Origin: Asparagopsis taxiformis
Taxonomy: Eukaryota; Rhodophyta; Florideophyceae; Bonnemaisoniales; Bonnemaisoniaceae
Assembly (NCBI GenBank): GCA_030407315.1
Contig: JALQPE010000129.1
Span: forward strand, 1 to 64,000
Direction of reading: 5' to 3'
Length of the DNA stretch: 64,000 nucleotides
In this document: piece after piece, positions 10,289 to 22,488 of the stretch
Numbering within the stretch: the stretch's first letter is position 1
Layout of the letters: the number at the start of each line of letters is the position of its first letter
Program-made: the position numbers and the translations under genes
Notes under the pieces: generated by a model
What the model was told of the DNA's origin: nothing
Seen by the model: only the letters and a program-made list of their open reading frames with translations
The model's database searches: none

Positions 10289-10756
10289 TGTAGAGCAGGT
10301 GCACACTCGTTGTATGCCGTAGCTAGCGTAGCCAAAAATTCTCGCACATACAGCGTAAGCTGTACAGGCTACTGTGGGCCTACAAGCCGCAAATTGGCGG
10401 ACAGTCTGAGGCAGTTACCACCACTCGTTTGATTACCTGATAGATATATAAAGTAGGAAGTAGAGTCGCGTCTCGGAAGAGGGGTATCAGTGATAAAAGC
10501 ACTGTTCATGAAACCATCTTGAAGAGAGCGTTGCCCCTGGAGTTGTCTACAGATCGCTGTGCTGCGAACCTCCGGTGTGTTACCGCACGCCCCAGCGCGA
10601 GCTCTCGCGCTATAATCGCGCGCACCGTTTTTGCGCCAATCCAAATCGAACACTTGTCACTCTATTTTTCGGTAATCGTTTTTCCCATCAGTCAATAAAC
10701 AGCTAAGGAACTCTGTACTCTTCCCACTCCCCCCACGCTCTGAGTAGATTCAGACA
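10289..10756 (+). mobile_element. Possible 3' LTR of the chromodomain element
   Basis: Starts TGTAGAGC after a purine-rich GAGGGCGG that could be the polypurine tract, ends CAGACA, and has an internal TATATAAAG at 10445-10453 and AATAAA at 10694-10699, the layout of an LTR with U3, R and U5. No second copy is in the window to confirm the ends. Confidence 0.35.
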
Positions 10757-12577
10757 TAGCCGGGTCGGTGTCTCCCTTGGTTTTTTTCGATGCTTGTCCT
10801 TTCAATTCATCTATTCTATCCTACGACGTAGATACTGTCCTAATCGATGTCGACTGAGCATGTTTTGATCATCAGTTTAATTTAAAATTCCATAGTGATG
10901 ATTATGCCGTCCAGCAGTTATTGTTATTTTCTGGAGAACCGACATTGGACGGAGGCGGAATGATGATGAGAGGTGTGACCCCTGCTGACACGCGGGATTT
11001 TTTTGCTGAGCTGTGATTTGGCCCACGGAGTGGATGTTGCAGAATCCGTTACATGACGTAAGCACTCGGTGCTGACGTATGATTTTTGAAAGCGTAATCT
11101 CGCCTGTACTACTACAAATGACTACATTCCGCCGCCTTCAACTACCGAAAAAGACTGGATAGAAATTTACTAAGACGATCCCATCGGCAAATTTCGTACT
11201 TTTCCAAGTATGTTTGACGGTTTGGGGTCTACAGTATAACACCTCTTCCAATACGTTCCGCCATTATCATTTTGCATATCATGTCTTTTGCTTCATTACC
11301 AACATTTACTGCAATCCTATTGCCAGTCGACTGCTGTGTTGACTAGTCCTAATATAATGCAATCCTTTTCCCCCTGGGATTCCAATGTTTCTCCGATGTC
11401 ATTGCTTAGCCTTCCATTCACGCATACCCTACGTCAGTCGGGATGATCCTTTATAACCGATTTCGCACTAAAATCGCAGGTTACATTTTTTTTGGTACTG
11501 CTACTCAAAAACTGTTGATTGAATGCTAGATTCGTTCAAAAAAACCAATTCGCACGCGATGTCCTCGCCAGGCAAAAAGCGCTAAAGTGGAGGACGTCCG
11601 TTGCATTGCTTGGTCGTCAAAGAACAAGGTATTTCAACCTTAATCAGGTTCACTATATAGTTCTTCCTCTGTTGGATAAGGTGCGGCATAGTACATCAAT
11701 CAATCATTCTACCCAAAGATGATAGTGGAACCATACTTGGAGAGTTATTTCGAGAATGGTGTCATTTTGACATTGCGAACATTCAGAATATGCTGGAAGG
11801 AGGCTTCTTGATTTGAAATCTTGATGAGAAATATCAGAAATATCTCACTGTTACCATCTCGAGCTACTGTACAGTTCCATAAACGCGCTCAGCTAAGCTG
11901 TAACCTTGTATGTATCAAAGACGATTCAACGTATGGTGGGGGTACCTTAACTCTTCTGTGTCGGATAAATGTCACCAGAACCAAACCTGCATTATTATTA
12001 GATCATAAATCAGCCAGACAGGTTTTTCATGTCGTGAACAATTCATTTCTCTGATTTCATTCTTCATGCACATATCACCCAATCGCAAAATGATCTTACG
12101 CGTTTCAAATTTAAATCCATTTGCCCTTACATCTTCTGGCGAAACTTGGTGTCTTTTTACAGCGCACATACGGAACATCAAGATGATCCTGTAATCATGA
12201 TGCGTCAACCTTCGCAAAGCAAGTACAAATCTGTGAGATGCCACGCGTATCGTACACATCAAACTGCAGGCCTTTCTGTTCCCAAGAAAGGCCTTTAGAT
12301 GGGCCAATGCGTAACTTCCCTCATGTTCAGTCTTCTCGAACTACTTCTCTCTTCTTAGATCCTCAGAAGTAACCTGAGAGTAATGACCCGTCTCGTCATC
12401 ATTGAATGGATTTTGAAATCTTCCAGAAGATGACATGATATTCGTTCGTCGATCCCGCCCAAAATCGACGTCAATCTACTATTCATGCAATAGAATGATA
12501 ATTTGCACTGCTAATAGAGGTTGTTGCTTTCATCGACGAAATTCCTATCACAGGCTTCTTGAAGACTCTCTGCGACT
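10757..12577. other. Intergenic, no gene seen
   Basis: AT-rich sequence with only short open frames of no coding character. I see no RNA gene or repeat. Confidence 0.5.
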
Positions 12578-12587
12578 CTATATATTC
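12578..12587 (+). promoter_or_regulatory. TATA box of the large Cys-rich gene
   Basis: CTATATATTC, about 85 bases before the start codon at 12671; the same spacing recurs in other genes of this window. Confidence 0.5.
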
Positions 12588-12670
12588 AGCGCCGTACTCT
12601 CGGTATCAATGAATCCGACCATCCCCTACCAACGATTCATTCCATTCCGATACTCAGAATGACTCTACCA

Positions 12671-15600
12671 ATGAAGTTCAAATCTTCAATTATCGCAATC
12701 TTCACTATCTCGGTTTTCGCCCTGGCATCCGCAGAATCCAATTCCATCTCCACTAGTGAGAAGACTTTTTCACGCTCAGGATCCCACAGTTTCCATGGTT
12801 CAAGGTTTGGTTCTCACAGCTCACATGGTTCGCGCTTTGGTTCTCATGGTTCTAGTTCATTCACGTTCACGAGAAGGGGAACTTGTCAGCCATGCCTAAG
12901 TCACTCCCATTGTCTTTCAGGTGCCTGTTTCGGCAGAAAATGCGTCCCTTCTTTCAGCAGTTCAAGCATCCTTACTTGTTTCAAGAATGAATGCGACTCT
13001 TGTACATCAAGCTCCCAGTGCAGAACTAACAAGTGCTGGGGTACATCTTCATCCAACCTGAAATGTGTGTTTGACAACACCGCCTCACGAGAGAAATGCT
13101 TCCCCCCTGCCCTTCTTCCCGAATGTGCTGCATGTACGAGCTCTAGTCAGTGCTCCACAAGAAAATGTTGGGGTTTCACGGCATCCAATTTGAAGTGTGT
13201 CTTCGATAACAATGCAGCTTCTCAGGCAAAATGTTTCCCTTCACCTTCCCCGGATCTTCTTCCAGAATGCGCAGCCTGTACAAGCTCGAGTCAGTGTTCT
13301 ACTGGAAAGTGCTGGGGTTTCACAGCTTCCGACTTGAAGTGTGTATTCGATAACAATGCAGCTTCACAGGCAAAATGCTTCCCTTCACCTTCCCCTGTAC
13401 TCTTACCTGAGTGTGCTGCATGCACTAGCTCGAGTCAGTGCTCCACTGGAAAATGCTGGGGTTTCACAGCTGCGGACTTGAAGTGTGTCTTTGACAATAA
13501 TCCTGCTTCACAAGCCAAATGCTTCCCCTCTCCTTCGCCTTCGGCAACTCCTTCTCCAGTTCTTCTCCCTGAGTGTGCTGCATGCACCAGCTCGAGCCAA
13601 TGTTCTACTGGAAAGTGCTGGGGCTTCACAGCTGCGGACTTGAAGTGTGTATTCGACAATAATCCTGCTTCACAAGCCAAATGCTTCCCCTCTCCTTCGC
13701 CTTCGGCAACTCCTTCTCCAGTTCTTCTCCCTGAGTGTGCTGCATGCACCAGCTCGAGCCAATGTTCTACTGGAAAGTGCTGGGGCTTCACAGCTGCGGA
13801 CTTGAAGTGTGTATTCGACAATAATCCTGCTTCACAAGCCAAATGCTTCCCCTCTCCTTCGCCTTCGGCAACTCCTTCTCCAGTTCTTCTCCCTGAGTGT
13901 GCTGCATGCACCAGCTCGAGCCAATGTTCTACTGGAAAGTGCTGGGGCTTCACAGCTGCGGACTTGAAGTGTGTATTCGACAATAATCCTGCTTCACAGG
14001 CAAAATGCTTCCCCTCTCCTTCGCCTTCGGCAACTCCTTCTCCAGTGCTTCTCCCTGAGTGTGCTGCATGCACCAGCTCTAGCCAATGTTCTACTGGAAA
14101 GTGCTGGGGCTTCACAGCTGCCGATCTGAAGTGTGTATTCGATAACAACCCTGCTTCACAGGCAAAATGCTTCCCATCACCTTCTCCAACTTCATCACCA
14201 TCTCCAGTGCTTCTCCCCGAATGTGCTGCATGTACCAGCTCGAGCCAATGTTCCACAGGAAAATGCTGGGGCTTCACAGCTGCGGACTTGAAGTGTGTAT
14301 TCGATAACAACCCTGCTTCACAAGCCAAATGCTTCCCATCTCCATCTCCGACTTCATCACCATCTCCAGTGCTTCTCCCTGAATGTGCTGCATGTACAAG
14401 CTCGAGCCAATGTTCTACTGGAAAGTGCTGGGGCTTCACAGCTGCGGACTTGAAGTGTGTATTCGATAACAACCCTGCTTCACAAGCCAAATGCTTCCCA
14501 TCTCCATCTCCGACTTCATCACCATCTCCAGTGCTTCTCCCCGAATGTGCTGCCTGTACTAGCTCGAGCCAATGCTCCACAGGAAAATGCTGGGGCTTCA
14601 CAGCTGCCGATCTGAAGTGTGTCTTCGACAATAATCCTGCTTCTCAGGCAAAATGTTTCCCCTCACCTTCTCCGACTCCCTCTTCATCTCCTTCCCTTCT
14701 CCCAGAATGTGCAGCTTGTACTAGCTCGAGCCAATGTTCTACTGGAAAGTGCTGGGGCTTCACAGCTGCGGACTTGAAGTGTGTATTCGATAACAATCCT
14801 GCTTCACAAGCCAAATGCTTCCCGTCTCCATCCCCATCTGCGAGCTCTTCCCCTTCACTTCTCCCTGAGTGTGCTGCATGTACAAGCTCTAGTCAATGCT
14901 CAACTGGAAAGTGCTGGGGCTTCACAGCTGCCGATTTGAAATGTGTATTCGACAATAATCCGGCGTCGCAAGCGAAGTGTTTCCCGTCACCAACTCCCTC
15001 ATCTTCTCCAGCTCCATCATCTTCACCGAGTCCTGTGAGAAGTCCAGCAGGGACACCTTCTCCCAGTCCTTCTAGAACTCCACCGGCAACACCTTCTTCT
15101 AGTCCTGCTCCAAGCCCTGCAGGGACACCTTCTCCCAGTCCCGCTCGAAGCCCTGCTGGAACACCTTCTCCCAGCCCTGTTCGAAGTCCCGGAGGGACTC
15201 CATCCCCGACACCGGGCACAGGAGCAGGGGAATGCCGAAGGTGCCGAAGGGACGGGGACTGCATGTCAAATAACTGTGAGAATGGAAAATGCACACTTGG
15301 AACACCCGCCTCAACAAGAAAATGTTTCGGAAAGCGAATCTGTGAGAGCTGTCGTGCGGATACTGAATGTCGCACTGCGAGATGCTTGAACGGAAAATGT
15401 GTTGGTGCCGGAAAGAATTCAGTTCTTCGCTGCTTCCCGCAGGGAGAATGTGGACGATGCACTCGAGGAAAGCATTGCATGTCTGGAATTTGTCTGGAGA
15501 TAGCAGGGCGAAAGAAGTGCGTGCTTGGAACTGCTGCTTCCACTGTGAAGTGCTTCGGATTGGCAGAATGCTCGGCTTGTACGAGACACAAGGACTGTCA

Positions 15601-15793
15601 GTCGAGGTTGTGTGAAAATAACCGATGTGTCTTCGACAACGCTATTTCTAGAAACAAGTGCAACGGTGTTCTCGGAGAGGAATGTGAATCTTGCCGACTT
15701 GGAAACCAATGTCAGACGGGCAAATGTTGGGGCGGAAAATGTGTATTCGATACAAAGGCATCGAGGAGCAAGTGCTTCCCACATCTTGACTAG
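12671..15793 (+). CDS. Large secreted multi-module six-cysteine protein (19 modules)
   Basis: About 1040 residues. Start 12671 gives a clean signal peptide ([21 protein letters not shown]); an in-frame ATG at 12659 adds four residues. After a Ser/His/Gly-rich spacer come 14 six-cysteine modules, then a Pro/Ser/Thr-rich linker (about residues 775-855), then five more modules. The long module is C-x2-C-x5-C-x4-C-x9-C-x11-C with a conserved KCWG; the C-terminal ones have only four residues between cysteines 4 and 5. Twelve consecutive central modules ([18 protein letters not shown] type) are nearly identical and joined by SPSP-type linkers. No catalytic or membrane segment is seen, so an extracellular or cell-wall structural or binding role is inferred. 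The five C-terminal modules are collinear with modules 3-7 of the next gene, so the two are paralogues and this one grew by tandem expansion. Superficially like Dickkopf-type cysteine patterns, but I do not assign that family. Confidence 0.85.
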   Translation: MKFKSSIIAIFTISVFALASAESNSISTSEKTFSRSGSHSFHGSRFGSHSSHGSRFGSHGSSSFTFTRRGTCQPCLSHSHCLSGACFGRKCVPSFSSSSILTCFKNECDSCTSSSQCRTNKCWGTSSSNLKCVFDNTASREKCFPPALLPECAACTSSSQCSTRKCWGFTASNLKCVFDNNAASQAKCFPSPSPDLLPECAACTSSSQCSTGKCWGFTASDLKCVFDNNAASQAKCFPSPSPVLLPECAACTSSSQCSTGKCWGFTAADLKCVFDNNPASQAKCFPSPSPSATPSPVLLPECAACTSSSQCSTGKCWGFTAADLKCVFDNNPASQAKCFPSPSPSATPSPVLLPECAACTSSSQCSTGKCWGFTAADLKCVFDNNPASQAKCFPSPSPSATPSPVLLPECAACTSSSQCSTGKCWGFTAADLKCVFDNNPASQAKCFPSPSPSATPSPVLLPECAACTSSSQCSTGKCWGFTAADLKCVFDNNPASQAKCFPSPSPTSSPSPVLLPECAACTSSSQCSTGKCWGFTAADLKCVFDNNPASQAKCFPSPSPTSSPSPVLLPECAACTSSSQCSTGKCWGFTAADLKCVFDNNPASQAKCFPSPSPTSSPSPVLLPECAACTSSSQCSTGKCWGFTAADLKCVFDNNPASQAKCFPSPSPTPSSSPSLLPECAACTSSSQCSTGKCWGFTAADLKCVFDNNPASQAKCFPSPSPSASSSPSLLPECAACTSSSQCSTGKCWGFTAADLKCVFDNNPASQAKCFPSPTPSSSPAPSSSPSPVRSPAGTPSPSPSRTPPATPSSSPAPSPAGTPSPSPARSPAGTPSPSPVRSPGGTPSPTPGTGAGECRRCRRDGDCMSNNCENGKCTLGTPASTRKCFGKRICESCRADTECRTARCLNGKCVGAGKNSVLRCFPQGECGRCTRGKHCMSGICLEIAGRKKCVLGTAASTVKCFGLAECSACTRHKDCQSRLCENNRCVFDNAISRNKCNGVLGEECESCRLGNQCQTGKCWGGKCVFDTKASRSKCFPHLD
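13121..14992 (+). repeat. In-gene tandem array, 12 units, mostly 162 bp
   Basis: Twelve units encode the [11 protein letters not shown] module plus linker. Unit starts at 13409, 13571 and 13733 are exactly 162 bp apart. Linkers come in runs: four SATPSP units, then three TSSPSP units, then PTPSSS and PSASSS. Runs of the same linker point to recent unequal exchange or slippage duplicating neighbouring units. The periodicity also produces a long antisense open frame that is not a gene. Confidence 0.9.
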
Positions 15794-17754
15794 AATTGAC
15801 AAGTTTGAAGCTGCCAGTTTGTTCAAATAGAATTACTGGTAGGATTATTGCCTACAATATTCTGCAAACTCTGAGATATCCATGTTGATTACTTAGTTGA
15901 AACATGAAGGTAGACATTCTGAAAAAAAGTATTCAGAGATAGATTCGTTTGAATTTCAGTATCATGACGATGTTGCTTTCGTATGATTCGTTGCAAGGAC
16001 CTCGTAGAACAGGCTTGAAAGTGACATTTCGATTTTTCCATCTTGGAATGTATAGACAGAAGTCCACAGAATTGATCCACAAAGTTTATCTGACGACAGA
16101 GATTTTCCACCTCATTTTTGTATTGTTTTCTCTGGAACGCGTGAGGAAATATTTCAAGCACGGCAAGTTCCATCGAACATCACTCACTTGATTAGATTAC
16201 GTCGCTGTTTCTAAATCAAGAACGACGCAATTTGCTTCACCGTGTTAAACATGACCATTACTTCCCAACGAGGCAACCAGAGAACCACGCGCAGCTTTCA
16301 ATAACAGCTTGAGTCGAAAATTGATCATTTCCACATCACAATATAATTCAATTCTCCAATTAATCTTGGTATGCAATTGTAATTCGTTCAGAACATATTG
16401 AATTAAATTCAACATTTTAGTTTGGCATTCTGTCAGACGGTTACAGTATCATCAGTAGGTTGACAGCTCGCTTGACGACATATCATAATTGCCTAAAACC
16501 TACAACAGATCTCCCTATCTCTGGCTCGATACTGGTTAATGGCAAACAGCACTGCTGATTTAACAAAGTGGCCATGCAAGCCGGAGAGATAGAAATTCTA
16601 TGGTCCCTACGGCACAATTTCCAGAGAGAACATGATTCACGGACCAGGGTGAGGTCAGTTTTAGGGCAGTGCAATACATTATATTACAGTAGAGCTAGTT
16701 TACCATCTACAGGTGCCAACAGCTGATTGGTAGGAGATAAAAAGATGTGCAATCTATGGATATCTTCACAGATAGATTCCATATATTTTATAATTAAAAT
16801 TGAAAAGTTGGTAAAAAACGCTTCGAGCAATACGCAGTACTGTATCAAGCTGTCAGGAAATGATTCGAATGGCCAAACCCTATGACCACATAACCAGTGG
16901 TGTCATACGTTTCTCAGCTTTTTGTGCCCTTTTCGACCAATAACATTCTTTCACATGTAACGTGGGTGATATTGCACCTGTATGCAGAATTTGGCTTAAT
17001 TTTAACAGTCAGTCTTCCGATGTCGATTCAATATGTTGAAATGCCGTAACTGGCGGCCCGCCAGTAGCAGCCCAACAAGCGGCATCTACAATGCATGCCC
17101 AATAGCAGGAAAAAAGGGAAAGCTCTCTCTCGCTCGCTTACACCATCAGTTGTGTCATCCGAACAAGTCGCAGATATCGATCACAATCATTACCCGTTTG
17201 GCAGCGTTCCTTTCGACACCCTTATTGTTCGTCTGTGAGCAATTCACCCTTTGATTTCATTTCACTCCTATTAAAAGCATAATGTCCGAGAGATCAAACC
17301 AAATTGTTCTATCCCAACTTCTTTAAAGAGATTATTGCATCAGTCACACGAGTGACTCGCCCCAACACTGTGAAAAGTATTGAGACGCTGCGCTTTCTAT
17401 TGCCACCCTGTTGCAATTTGTACATAGTTATTCGAACAATTCGATCTCCAGGTCGCAACAAATGCTCCCACTCCTAGAAGGTGCGCTATGTTAACAGTAG
17501 ACAGGTCCGAATGCGCAACAATTGAATCAGATATCACTGAGTGGAATCAAATCATTCCGGAGGGACAGCAAATCCCCACCTATTGCGGTGAAAATCAAGA
17601 GACCATCATAGAACTTCTGAATTCCATGATTCATCCACACTTCCCTCACGGGCTTGAGGCGAAAAGCATTACCATGCCTCTCTCCACTTCAGTATTTATT
17701 CTGCACATTATTCCCGCTTCTCCAACAATCATTCACACACTAAAACAACTCACA
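15794..17754. other. Intergenic, no gene seen
   Basis: AT-rich, short frames only. Nothing on either strand shows the cysteine pattern of the flanking genes. Confidence 0.5.
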
Positions 17755-18855
17755 ATGGCTCACTCGTTCTGCGCCACACTAGCAGTGCTTCTCTCCTTCA
17801 TATCGATTTCTGCTGCAACAGCGAGTGACTCAATTGTGGTCAGTGAGAAGACACATCGCAATTCATTCATACTTCCCGAATGTGCTCCATGCCGCAGCTC
17901 CAGTCAGTGTGTGACTCGTAAGTGCTGGGGCACAACGTCCTCGAACAAGAGATGTGTCTTTGATACCACTTCTTCCCGCGATAAGTGTTTCCCGCCAGCT
18001 CTTCTTCCTGAATGCGCACGATGCACTAGATCTAGCCAGTGTTCTACCGGTAAATGCTGGGGTACGTCTCGCTCTGATTTGAGGTGTACATTCGACACGG
18101 CTGCTTCAAGGGCGAAATGCTTCCCGACACCTACTCCGATGCCGCTTTTGGAGGAATGCGACAGGTGCGAGAGTGAACGTGAGTGTCGCACTGGTGCCTG
18201 CGAACGGGGACAATGCACACGGGGCACCCGGGCTTCAAGGGATCGATGTTTCGGAAAGAGAAGCTGTGCGAGCTGTAATTCCGACAGTGAATGCAGAAGC
18301 AACCGATGCTTCAATGGCAAGTGTATTGGTCAAAGCCGAAGTGCGAGGCTGAAGTGTTTCCCAAAGATGGAATGTGATAGATGTCGCAAATCTAAAGATT
18401 GCAAGTCGCGCAACTGTATGACTATTGCTGGTATGAGCAGATGCGTGACGGGAGCTGCTTCCATTGAGAAATGCTTCGGTAAGCCGGAATGCTCTTCGTG
18501 TAATGATCGCAAGGATTGTCGAACTAGGCTTTGCGAGAATAATATGTGCGTGTTTGATACCCGTGAGTCGCGTAACAAGTGCTTCGGGAACCTTCGAGAC
18601 GAATGTGAAAGTTGCCGACGTGGCAGTGAATGTATCACTGGAAAGTGCTGGGCTAGAAAATGCGTATTTGATACCCGTGAGTCGCGCAACAAGTGCTTTG
18701 GAAACCTTCGAGAGGAGTGTGAAAGTTGTAGCCGTGGCAGTGAATGTGTCACTGGAAAGTGCTGGGCTCGAAAATGCGTGTTTGATACCTCCAGTTCTAA
18801 GTACAAGTGCTTCCCACACCTTCAGAGGGATGACGATGATGAACGAGATGATTAA
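17755..18855 (+). CDS. Secreted six-cysteine module protein (8 modules)
   Basis: 366 residues from ATG 17755, which begins a good signal peptide (MAHSFCATLAVLLSFISISAATA); the frame is open upstream to an ATG at 17488 but that extension would bury the signal peptide. Eight modules follow: two long KCWG modules, four short ones, then two near-identical copies (from about 18601 and 18715, 114 bp apart) that look like a recent duplication. The third to fifth and last types align one for one with the C-terminus of the 12671-15793 gene. The tail is a short acidic DDDDERDD. AATAAA at 19002-19007 lies 147 bases after the stop. Function unknown; secretion is the only firm inference. Confidence 0.85.
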   Translation: MAHSFCATLAVLLSFISISAATASDSIVVSEKTHRNSFILPECAPCRSSSQCVTRKCWGTTSSNKRCVFDTTSSRDKCFPPALLPECARCTRSSQCSTGKCWGTSRSDLRCTFDTAASRAKCFPTPTPMPLLEECDRCESERECRTGACERGQCTRGTRASRDRCFGKRSCASCNSDSECRSNRCFNGKCIGQSRSARLKCFPKMECDRCRKSKDCKSRNCMTIAGMSRCVTGAASIEKCFGKPECSSCNDRKDCRTRLCENNMCVFDTRESRNKCFGNLRDECESCRRGSECITGKCWARKCVFDTRESRNKCFGNLREECESCSRGSECVTGKCWARKCVFDTSSSKYKCFPHLQRDDDDERDD

Positions 18856-21083
18856 GGTGTCTTTGATTGCTCCTATTTCTGACTGGACAGCATGATAATG
18901 TGCGAGGCCTTCATCCTATAAGATTTCTTTCATAGTGAATTCTTGATCGTAAACAATATGAAATGATAGAAACTGAAGCCAGAAAAAAGATAGTTGGAAA
19001 GAATAAACCTACTTATCCAGCAAGACATTTCGATATACACGTATCAGTTATGGTTATAGTGAATGTAACGAAGAAGGAGTGTGGGAAAAAAGGAAAATGA
19101 TTGACAGAGAAGATGAGTTTGCATCATAGATCTTCCCAATAAGTACAACAGACACGGGATCGCATACAAAAGACTGTGAGCACAATCATTCATGGAGCAC
19201 GCTTCAGAGAATATTGTGAAGCTGGAAGATCGTGAAAGCGTAGCAGAAGTAGATTGAGATTGTAAGCGTTGAGATGTAAATTTTAGCCGATAGTGCGAAA
19301 ATAGTATAATCACTGTCGCTGTCAACGCATATGAGACTACAAAAGGCCGTGTGCCGACAAGGAAGCATTTATCACGGGACACAGCCATTACACAAAATGG
19401 CTTCGAAAGCTCTCGAGAATTACCTTCCAAGGCGGATGCACTTGAGCACCGGCGAGTATTCACAGCGAGCACACGCGATGGCGACTCTTCTGTCTGTATG
19501 TTTTTCCGGTATTTTTACAATTACAGTACGGTGCTCTCGAGAATCCTGTTCTGAAAAGGAGCTTTTCTTCGGCGCTCGGTGATTGACTAGAATTTTAAAT
19601 TGCTGCGGCAAGACACGAGCACTCGCTTTTTCTCGCATCGAGGAATCGCATGCAGGCGTCGGGCTGCAGGAGGATACTCATGTTTTCTCCCGCTGTCAAC
19701 GTGTAAGCGTCAACAGGGAGGAGAGTTGAAATTCAACAGGTGCGGAATTTGTGGATAAATTGGCGCGGTTACAGGACGGACATGCAACGTGCCGAAAAAA
19801 GAACAGCCGTTGCGACGCCAGCATTCCTTCTCGACAAGATGTCTCTCGGTGCCCCCATTGACGTGTGCTAAACGCACGTAAACTTTGTCGGGGTACTAAC
19901 ATGCATGGCTTCGATTCGGCTATGAAGAAAACTAGACTGTCATGATGCGATGCAATGTATTACAATCATCTGTGTTGCAATACGTGTAACGGTCTGCGTG
20001 TTGGAGGCAGGCGTACAAATGAGTGCTGGTAATTCTTCGCTCAAACAGCCAGTCGTTAAATAGTTATTTTCATCGCAACACGACGGCGAATCGGGGCTCG
20101 AGTTGGTTTTTTTGCAGTTGTATAATTCAAGGCATTTTGCTGTCTGAAAACGGTACGGCCGCAATGTAAATTGCGTTGCGCTGTGCAGCCGAAGCGCGTG
20201 TAACGGGCGCAGTGAGAAGCAACTTGAGAGTCGGATGTTTGACGGCCGACCCGGCATTAAATTTAGAACGTGGAGCGTTTTATTAGTCATGCAGCGGCGG
20301 GAATTGCGCACATAGGCAAAGCTAGAGCAGTCTGGAAATACAGGTGAAAAGTGAAGGTGTTGTTTCCTTGCTGGAGGAGAGCGGACGGTAGACAGCAGGC
20401 GGATTTTTGTAAAGCTTACATTATTGGAAGAGAGTCAGGAGCGATTACGAAAGAGACTTGCCCGAGGTGCACTGCAGGACTGTTCTGAGCACTGTCGAGG
20501 ACGACCGGTTGTGTCTAAATTCAGCACAGGCGTGGAAGGTGGTCGCCGAGGTGAAGTGAATGATCGACAAAACATCGGCCTGTGATCAGTCGAGCTCAAG
20601 ATTTGAGTCAAGAGCTGACATTTGTTGTCAGAGTTTTACAATTTATCAAAAGTACCTGACTGAAACTGATTTGGAAGCAGGACGGAGGAGCACTGTATTA
20701 CCTTCCACCCAAGCGGGTGCGACGGCGAAGACGAGAAAGGTACAAGCAAGGGCGTAGAAAGAAGTTACTAAATTAGCGGCGTAGCGTCACACCATTAGTG
20801 ATTCATCAGCAATGGAAGCAAGTGTAGTGAAGAATTGGTTGTCGAGCACCTGCGCCATGAGTGCAGATATGACTAGTAGTTGGTCGTACGGTACGATGCA
20901 ACTGGCGGAAGCAGCGCAGCGTGGATTGCTGGGTGAATTGTATAAAATATATCTACTGTTTAATGCTTAAAATAGCGCAATTCTCGCTCCCTATCTTTAC
21001 CCCTGATCCAGTACGTTTACACTTGGCCGTGACATGACAATGATCGCAGAAACGTGCGTGTCCAACACGAAAGCAAAATTTAC
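18856..21083. other. Intergenic; polyadenylation signal near left end
   Basis: AATAAA at 19002-19007 probably ends the preceding transcript. Otherwise only short frames; no gene or RNA recognised. Confidence 0.45.
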
Positions 21084-21090
21084 TATAAAT
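21084..21090 (+). promoter_or_regulatory. TATA box of the 10-module Cys-rich gene
   Basis: TATAAAT, 94 bases before ATG 21178. Confidence 0.45.
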
Positions 21091-21177
21091 GTTATACCCA
21101 TCTTACACGCTGCAACGTCCATGTGGAGCAACCTTGCTTCTTCCTCCCCCACCAACGATAGCGCATCGATCCCGGCC

Positions 21178-22488
21178 ATGAGCGCGCTAATTTTTGCCAT
21201 CCTCCTCGCCTTTCTTTCTGTGCACGCGACCCAAGTCCCGTCCGTCCATCACCAATTGAGCCAACCATTCGACCTGCACGTTTGTCAGGAATGCACCGCG
21301 GGTCACCAATGCGCAACTAACGTATGCTGCTTCGGCAGATGTCTCCCGTCCTGCTCTGCCTCCGAGCTATCCCATTGCTTTCGAAGACCAAACTGCGCGC
21401 TGTGTGAACGCAGCTCCGAGTGCCAATCCGATACCTGTATTCATTTCGGCGGCACCAGTCGTTGCGTCAGTAGCACCTTTGAAAACTTTCTCGAATGTTT
21501 TACCCAGCCTCTTCCGAGTCTACGTCCTCCAGCACCCGTGCCACCCCGTGGCTTTTCAAGAAAACGGCAGTGCCGAAGGTGCTCGTCCAGCTCCGATTGC
21601 AGATCATTCCGGTGCGTCAATGGCCGATGTGCACCCGCATCTGGTGAGACCCCAATTGCATGCTTTGCAACGCCGGAATGCCAACCATGCGCATTTCATA
21701 CACAATGTCAAACGAGAAGGTGTGAAAATCGCCGCTGTGTTTCTCCGCATAGTTCTTCACGCCGTAGATGTCTTTCAAGGCTACAGAAGGTGTGTCAACG
21801 GTGTTCCGTGGACAATGACTGCAGGACAGGAAGGTGTGTGCTGGGTAGATGTCAGAGGCAACGGAGGAATGTTAAGTGCTTTGAAACCAAAGAATGTGAC
21901 AGATGTTGGGAAAATGTGGAATGCGCTTCAGGTCTGTGTCGAAGTTCTCGGTGTGTTTCAAGGGTTCCAGGTGCTTTACAGAGATGTTTCAGGACGGTTC
22001 CTGCGACCCCGAAGCCAAAATTGGCGGAATGTGAAAGGTGTTCGAAAGATTTTCAATGTGCGTCGAGCTTTTGTACCAGAGGAAGATGTACAGATAGAAG
22101 CAATGCTTCTCGGGAATGTTTTTCAGTTGAGGAATGCGGGAATTGTTCCAAGAATAATGAGTGCAAGTCGAAGCTATGTAGAAATGGAATATGCTTGCTA
22201 GGGACAAGGGCTTCTGAGGAGAGATGCAACATGAGCGCAGGCAGTGAATGCTCGGAATGTAGTTCTACAAGTGATTGTAATACCGATTTTTGCTTACGGG
22301 GAAGATGTGTGTTTAGCAGTGCTGAGTCTACGACAAGATGTTTTGGAAGGGATGAATGTGCGGATTGCACATCAAGTGATGAATGTGCAACATTATTTTG
22401 TTCGAGAGAAGGCAAATGTATCTTTGAATCAGAACAGGACCTGGATGTTTGCGGGACGAGGGGTGGCAACAATGATGATGGTGACTGA
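21178..22488 (+). CDS. Secreted six-cysteine module protein (10 modules)
   Basis: 436 residues from ATG 21178, the Met that begins the signal peptide MSALIFAILLAFLSVHA; the frame also opens upstream from 21034. Ten modules follow, nearly all of the short type C-x2-C-x5-C-x4-C-x4-C, such as ECQPCAFHTQCQTRRC and ECGNCSKNNECKSKLC. One CC pair (NVCCFGRC) in the first module is unusual. Modules are much more diverged than in the 12671 gene, so this copy is older and not recently homogenised. The C-terminus is acidic (NNDDGD). AATAAA at 22732-22737 is about 245 bases downstream. No enzymatic motif; role unknown. Confidence 0.85.
   Translation: MSALIFAILLAFLSVHATQVPSVHHQLSQPFDLHVCQECTAGHQCATNVCCFGRCLPSCSASELSHCFRRPNCALCERSSECQSDTCIHFGGTSRCVSSTFENFLECFTQPLPSLRPPAPVPPRGFSRKRQCRRCSSSSDCRSFRCVNGRCAPASGETPIACFATPECQPCAFHTQCQTRRCENRRCVSPHSSSRRRCLSRLQKVCQRCSVDNDCRTGRCVLGRCQRQRRNVKCFETKECDRCWENVECASGLCRSSRCVSRVPGALQRCFRTVPATPKPKLAECERCSKDFQCASSFCTRGRCTDRSNASRECFSVEECGNCSKNNECKSKLCRNGICLLGTRASEERCNMSAGSECSECSSTSDCNTDFCLRGRCVFSSAESTTRCFGRDECADCTSSDECATLFCSREGKCIFESEQDLDVCGTRGGNNDDGD

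Noticed and set aside
10869..11080. Possible small gene on the minus strand
   Set aside because: 62 residues, no features, AT-rich surroundings.
13435..14631. 398-residue antisense frame across the Cys-rich array
   Set aside because: It is the mirror of the 162-bp repeats (multiple of three, so any open unit stays open). No signal peptide or independent evidence.
14893..15591. 232-residue antisense frame at the end of the same gene
   Set aside because: Same cause: shadow of the sense repeats and Pro-rich linker.
21404..22201. 265-residue frame overlapping the 10-module Cys-rich gene
   Set aside because: Alternative frame of a gene with clear cysteine modules; no signal peptide or motif.
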